A stretch of 57,111 bases of DNA. It comes from Brumimicrobium oceani (GTDB lineage: Bacteria; Bacteroidota; Bacteroidia; Flavobacteriales_D; Crocinitomicaceae). Shown one piece after another: positions 54,225 through 57,111 of this stretch; within the stretch, counting starts at the first letter, position 1; every line of letters begins with the position of its first letter. Location: positions 1-57,111 of the forward strand of contig NZ_QFRJ01000003.1 of the NCBI RefSeq assembly GCF_003143775.1, in the 5' to 3' direction. The translations under genes were made by a program, and so were the position numbers. The notes under the pieces were generated by a model, which saw nothing but the letters and a program-made list of their open reading frames with translations, made no database searches and was not told where the DNA came from.

Positions 54225-55529
54225 CTATACCCTTCTAATATCTGCTCCTAGATTATTCAAGCGAATATCTATATCTTGATATCCTCTGTCAATTTGTTCT
54301 ATGTTGTGAATAACACTTTTACCCTCAGCAGAAAGTGCAGCAATTAACAAAGAAACTCCTGCTCTAATATCAGGCGAAGTCATTTGGATACCGCGTAAAT
54401 TATTCTCTCTGTTCATTCCAATGACCGTTGCTCTGTGCGGGTCACACAAGATGATTTGTGCTCCCATGTCAATCAATTTATCCACGAAGAACAAGCGAGA
54501 TTCAAACATTCTTTGGTGAACCAAAACACTCCCTTTGGCTTGCGTAGCCACGACCAATATTATACTCAGTAAATCAGGTGTGAACCCTGGCCATGGTGCG
54601 TCTGAGACGGTTAAAATAGAGCCATCTATAAAGGTATCTATTTCGTAAGACTCTTGAGCTGGAACAAAAATATCGTCTCCACGACGTTCTAACTTTATTC
54701 CTAACCTTTTAAAAATAGTTGGTATAATTCCAAGGTGTTCATAACCTACATCTTTGATCGTAATTTCAGATTGCGTCATTGCAGCCAATCCTATAAAACT
54801 ACCAATTTCAATCATATCTGGAAGAATTCTGTGGTAACATCCACCCAATTCTTTTACTCCCTCGATGTGTAGTAAATTACTTCCAACCCCTGTAATTTTC
54901 GCCCCCATGTTGTTGAGCATCTTACACAGTTGTTGCAAATAAGGCTCACAAGCGGCGTTGTAAATTGTTGTTTTACCTTTCGCTAATGATGCGGCCATTA
55001 CAATATTTGCAGTTCCAGTAACAGAGGCTTCATCCATGTGATGGTAGACTCCTTCCAACTTTTCTGCTTCTACAGTATAAAAATGTTCTTTTGAGTCAAA
55101 ATTGAAACTTGCTCCTAATTTTATCAGTCCTTCGAAATGCGTATCTAATCTTCTTCTTCCGATTTTATCACCACCTGGTTTAGGCATGAATGCTTTACCA
55201 AAACGAGCCAATAAAGGGCCTATAATCATCACAGAACCCCTTAAACCACTTGCACGTTCTTTAAAATCTTCAGATTTCAGATAATCCAGATCTAAATCTT
55301 TTGCTTGGAAAATATAAGTTCCTTTTTCAACTTTTTCGATCTTCACTCCCATTGCCTGGAGTAAATTAATCAGTTTATTGACATCGATAATATCGGGAAG
55401 ATTAGATATTGTAACTTTTTCAGGTGTTAATAAAACCCCACAAAGTATTTGTAAAGCTTCGTTTTTTGCTCCCTGCGGAATTACTTCACCTTTTAGTTTT
55501 TTACCTCCATGAATCTCGAATGATGCCAT
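54225..55529 (-). CDS. murA: UDP-N-acetylglucosamine 1-carboxyvinyltransferase
   Basis: A 434-residue enzyme of the first committed peptidoglycan step, transferring enolpyruvate from PEP to UDP-GlcNAc. QGAKNEALQ holds the conserved Lys22-Asn23, PKPGGDKIGRRRLD the active-site loop, and DMIEIGSFIGLAA and HNIEQIDRGY the C-terminal signatures. The loop Cys of E. coli MurA (Cys115) is Asp121 here. Cys-to-Asp enzymes of this family are active and resist fosfomycin. It follows DUF4290 by 5 nt and precedes the TlpA-like gene. Confidence 0.96.
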   Translation of the reverse strand: MASFEIHGGKKLKGEVIPQGAKNEALQILCGVLLTPEKVTISNLPDIIDVNKLINLLQAMGVKIEKVEKGTYIFQAKDLDLDYLKSEDFKERASGLRGSVMIIGPLLARFGKAFMPKPGGDKIGRRRLDTHFEGLIKLGASFNFDSKEHFYTVEAEKLEGVYHHMDEASVTGTANIVMAASLAKGKTTIYNAACEPYLQQLCKMLNNMGAKITGVGSNLLHIEGVKELGGCYHRILPDMIEIGSFIGLAAMTQSEITIKDVGYEHLGIIPTIFKRLGIKLERRGDDIFVPAQESYEIDTFIDGSILTVSDAPWPGFTPDLLSIILVVATQAKGSVLVHQRMFESRLFFVDKLIDMGAQIILCDPHRATVIGMNRENNLRGIQMTSPDIRAGVSLLIAALSAEGKSVIHNIEQIDRGYQDIDIRLNNLGADIRRV

Positions 55530-55534
55530 AATTT

Positions 55535-56158
55535 TTATTTTCTGCGTTTTTTAGACTTGTGCTTTTTAATAGTTTTTTTAGGAGTAACCCCCACTTGTTT
55601 TAGGATCGTATTTGTTGGTTTTAACAAATTAATATCTGACAATTTTAATTTACCGCCAGACAACTCCCTTAAGTGTGAAGTAATCGCACTATTCTCCACG
55701 TTTTGCGTGTGGAAAGTCAGGTAATTCTTCTTCAACAAATTAGCAAGAAGTTCAGTTAGATACTCTCTTTCCTCAACATCCTCATTATCTGCGGCCTCCC
55801 TAATCATTTTCTCAGCATAGTGACCAAAATGACCGTACTTACTGGTATTACGTGGGTAATCCATAACCCTTGGACGCTCAGAAAGCGATTCTGGTTCTGG
55901 AATTTCGTAAGGAGAATCTACATCAATTTCAAAGTTACTCATGATATACATGTGCGTCCACAATTTGTGGGTGTAGTCTTCTACGTCTCTCAAGTGTGGA
56001 TTTAATTGCCCCATCACATCAATAATTGCGCGTGCAGCAAGGTTACGTTCTTCCCTAGATTCAATTTTCTTTGCGAAATTGATCATGTTCTGAACATTTC
56101 TTCCATATTCCTGAATATGTAATTGAGCCCGTTCCGTATTATAGGAAAGCGCGTTCAT
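55535..56158 (-). CDS. DUF4290 domain-containing protein
   Basis: A 207-residue soluble protein: LSYNTERAQLHIQEYGRNVQ, then HLRDVEDYTHKLWTHMYIMS and PRNTSKYGHFGHYAEKMIRE. The C-terminus is very basic (KKTIKKHKSKKRRK). This is DUF4290, a Bacteroidota family of unknown function often next to murA; the order here repeats that. I start at the ATG at 56158 (MNALSYN); a TTG five codons upstream is possible. It ends 5 nt before murA. Confidence 0.85.
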   Translation of the reverse strand: MNALSYNTERAQLHIQEYGRNVQNMINFAKKIESREERNLAARAIIDVMGQLNPHLRDVEDYTHKLWTHMYIMSNFEIDVDSPYEIPEPESLSERPRVMDYPRNTSKYGHFGHYAEKMIREAADNEDVEEREYLTELLANLLKKNYLTFHTQNVENSAITSHLRELSGGKLKLSDINLLKPTNTILKQVGVTPKKTIKKHKSKKRRK

Positions 56159-56219
56159 CGAGTATTCTTCCAAAGTGATTTTGTTTAATTTAAGGTAAGA
56201 CCTTTTTTAAGCGTGAGAA

Positions 56220-56321
56220 TTATCCAAAAAATACGATAGCAACCACAACTCCAAGTAAAAAAACTGTATATAAAGCTCCTAAAGCAACAGTCGAATCATC
56301 AAAATAAGTTCTTTTAGACAT
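56220..56321 (-). CDS. 33-residue single-helix membrane peptide
   Basis: A frame from ATG to TAA encodes MSKRTYFDDSTVALGALYTV followed by FLLGVVVAIVFFG: a charged N-terminus and one hydrophobic helix of about 20 residues ending at the stop. It lies 61 nt upstream of DUF4290 on the same strand. The clean start, the amphipathic head plus helix and its position make a real small protein plausible; no family is recognised and codon count is too small for statistics. Confidence 0.55.
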   Translation of the reverse strand: MSKRTYFDDSTVALGALYTVFLLGVVVAIVFFG

Positions 56322-56597
56322 AATTTTTTTGTTTTGGGGTAAAAATAGTAAATCTTCTTTAATTCCAATAATGAAAGTCAGAGATGTTCAAGATTTTTAG
56401 TTAAAATGCCTATCCGATACTTTACCAGTAAATATTTCTAACTTAATAATAATGTGATTCAGCGGTAAACTGACAAGATCCTTCCCAAATTTCTATTTAC
56501 TGCTTGGTCGGAAACAGACGATTTTTACAAATTATATAGATTTTGAGAATTATTTTATTGGATTACCAAGTTAGGTCGTTTATGGAAGGAGATTTTT

Positions 56598-56723
56598 CTA
56601 TGCTGTAATCCTAGCTAAGCCCACAGAGTGGGTGATATGTCAATAAAAAACGCAAGCCGTTTTTTATTGAGTCACAGAGTGGTGACACAAACTAGAATTA
56701 ATACTTTCATTAACCTAGCATAG
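56598..56723. repeat. Multi-hairpin structure closed by a 7-bp outer stem
   Basis: CTATGCT (56598-56604) pairs with AGCATAG (56717-56723). Inside are three hairpins: CCCAC-AGA-GTGGG (56620-56632), CAATAAAAAACG...CGTTTTTTATTG (56641-56669) and GTCAC...GTGAC (56671-56686). Whether it is transcribed is not visible. Confidence 0.65.
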
Positions 56724-56777
56724 TTCTTTTTTTTAGAAAAAAAAGGCCGCTAATTACTTAACTTTTACCCATGTATC

Positions 56778-56842
56778 GCCACTGTGGCTTTTGGGAAGAA
56801 ACTCATAATTGTTTTTATTAACATTTTGCCACTCCTGTGGCA
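56778..56842. repeat. Pair of GCCAC/GTGGC hairpins
   Basis: GCCACTGTGGC (56778-56788) and TGCCACTCCTGTGGCA (56827-56842) are two short hairpins. Read on the minus strand they repeat the pattern CCACAG[G]AGTGG, then ATGT-AATAAAAA, found on the plus strand at 56620-56652, so this is a second, inverted copy of the same repeat. Confidence 0.55.
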
Positions 56843-57111
56843 ATGATAAATTTCAAAACAAATTAATGATAAGTCGAATCCAAAAAATTCATTTTTATGG
56901 TTATCCATTTAAATCGCAATAAGTAATTTCGCTTAAATCTAGTTATCTTTTATTGTGAGAAGCTTTGATAATAAAAAGATTAGAAGAGATCCTTCCCTTA
57001 GAAAAATAAAAATTTTTCCAAGGTTCAGGATGACAGTTTCATAGGTGGGTTCAATCAAAAATCAGGGTTTGGAAGTGATTGCGCGCTGCGCCAACACTTA
57101 CCAACCCGGAG

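Larger units (their letters stand above)
56322..57111. other. 790-nt noncoding end with hairpin repeats
   Basis: No gene is seen on either strand. The stretch holds a hairpin cluster at 56598-56723, two smaller hairpins at 56778-56842 and a 17-bp match (56504-56520) to 42598-42614. A T8/A8 stretch lies at 56727-56744. The last 100 bases have the words GGTTCAGGATGACAG and CCAACCCGGAG, similar to junk at 8535. Confidence 0.6.

Overview
This 57 kb window is chromosomal DNA of a Bacteroidota bacterium, most likely of the class Flavobacteriia. The evidence is the type IX secretion set (PorU, PorV, PorP/SprF, GldJ, proteins with C-terminal sorting domains), a SusC/SusD pair, DnaE with an N-terminal proofreading exonuclease, a DUF4290-murA pair, AT-rich intergenic DNA and promoters of the TTG...TAnnTTTG kind. 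I see no prophage, CRISPR array, rRNA or intact insertion sequence. Most genes are vertical core genes, with accessory material at about 8-8.7, 12, 16.4, 35.8-36.3, 42, 50.6-53.7 and 56.3-57.1 kb.

Layout, 0-8 kb: a two-tRNA operon (Gly, Leu), then a minus-strand operon susC-susD-sodium:solute symporter-metallophosphoesterase with a DUF2064 gene upstream. 8.7-21 kb: mutS and a divergent SpoU/TrmH-type RNA methyltransferase, a decayed repeat-rich gap, a GSCFA-polysaccharide deacetylase pair, a divergent DUF547/glycosyltransferase pair (families linked to arsenosugar synthesis), UDP-GlcNAc 2-epimerase, feoB without feoA, and an AAA ATPase with an operator-like inverted repeat.

21.5-32.7 kb is the main secretion block: porU-porV-ispF on the minus strand, divergent from porP/sprF-gldJ and murF, then a small cargo protein convergent with murF. 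33-41.8 kb: a short-chain dehydrogenase-TetR-AarF kinase operon, an isopenicillin N synthase-like oxygenase and dnaE.

42-51.4 kb: two paralogous YoeB-type toxin-antitoxin modules bracket a block with a small membrane protein, a second gingipain-fold PorU-like protein (PorU2) with its PorV-like partner (PorV2), and pssA. The second module has its own XRE regulator and a candidate operator. 51.5-56.3 kb: a headless RHS tip with a possible immunity-type membrane protein and a secreted unknown, then tlpA-like, murA (catalytic Cys replaced by Asp), DUF4290 and a 33-residue membrane peptide. The last 790 bases hold hairpin repeats but no gene.

The genes most likely to repay attention are the orphan RHS cassette with its triple-repeat membrane neighbour, the PorU2/PorV2 pair between two TA modules, and the PorP-GldJ arrangement. 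Several palindromic repeat families run through the gaps; one insertion has duplicated the 3' end of a glycosyltransferase gene.
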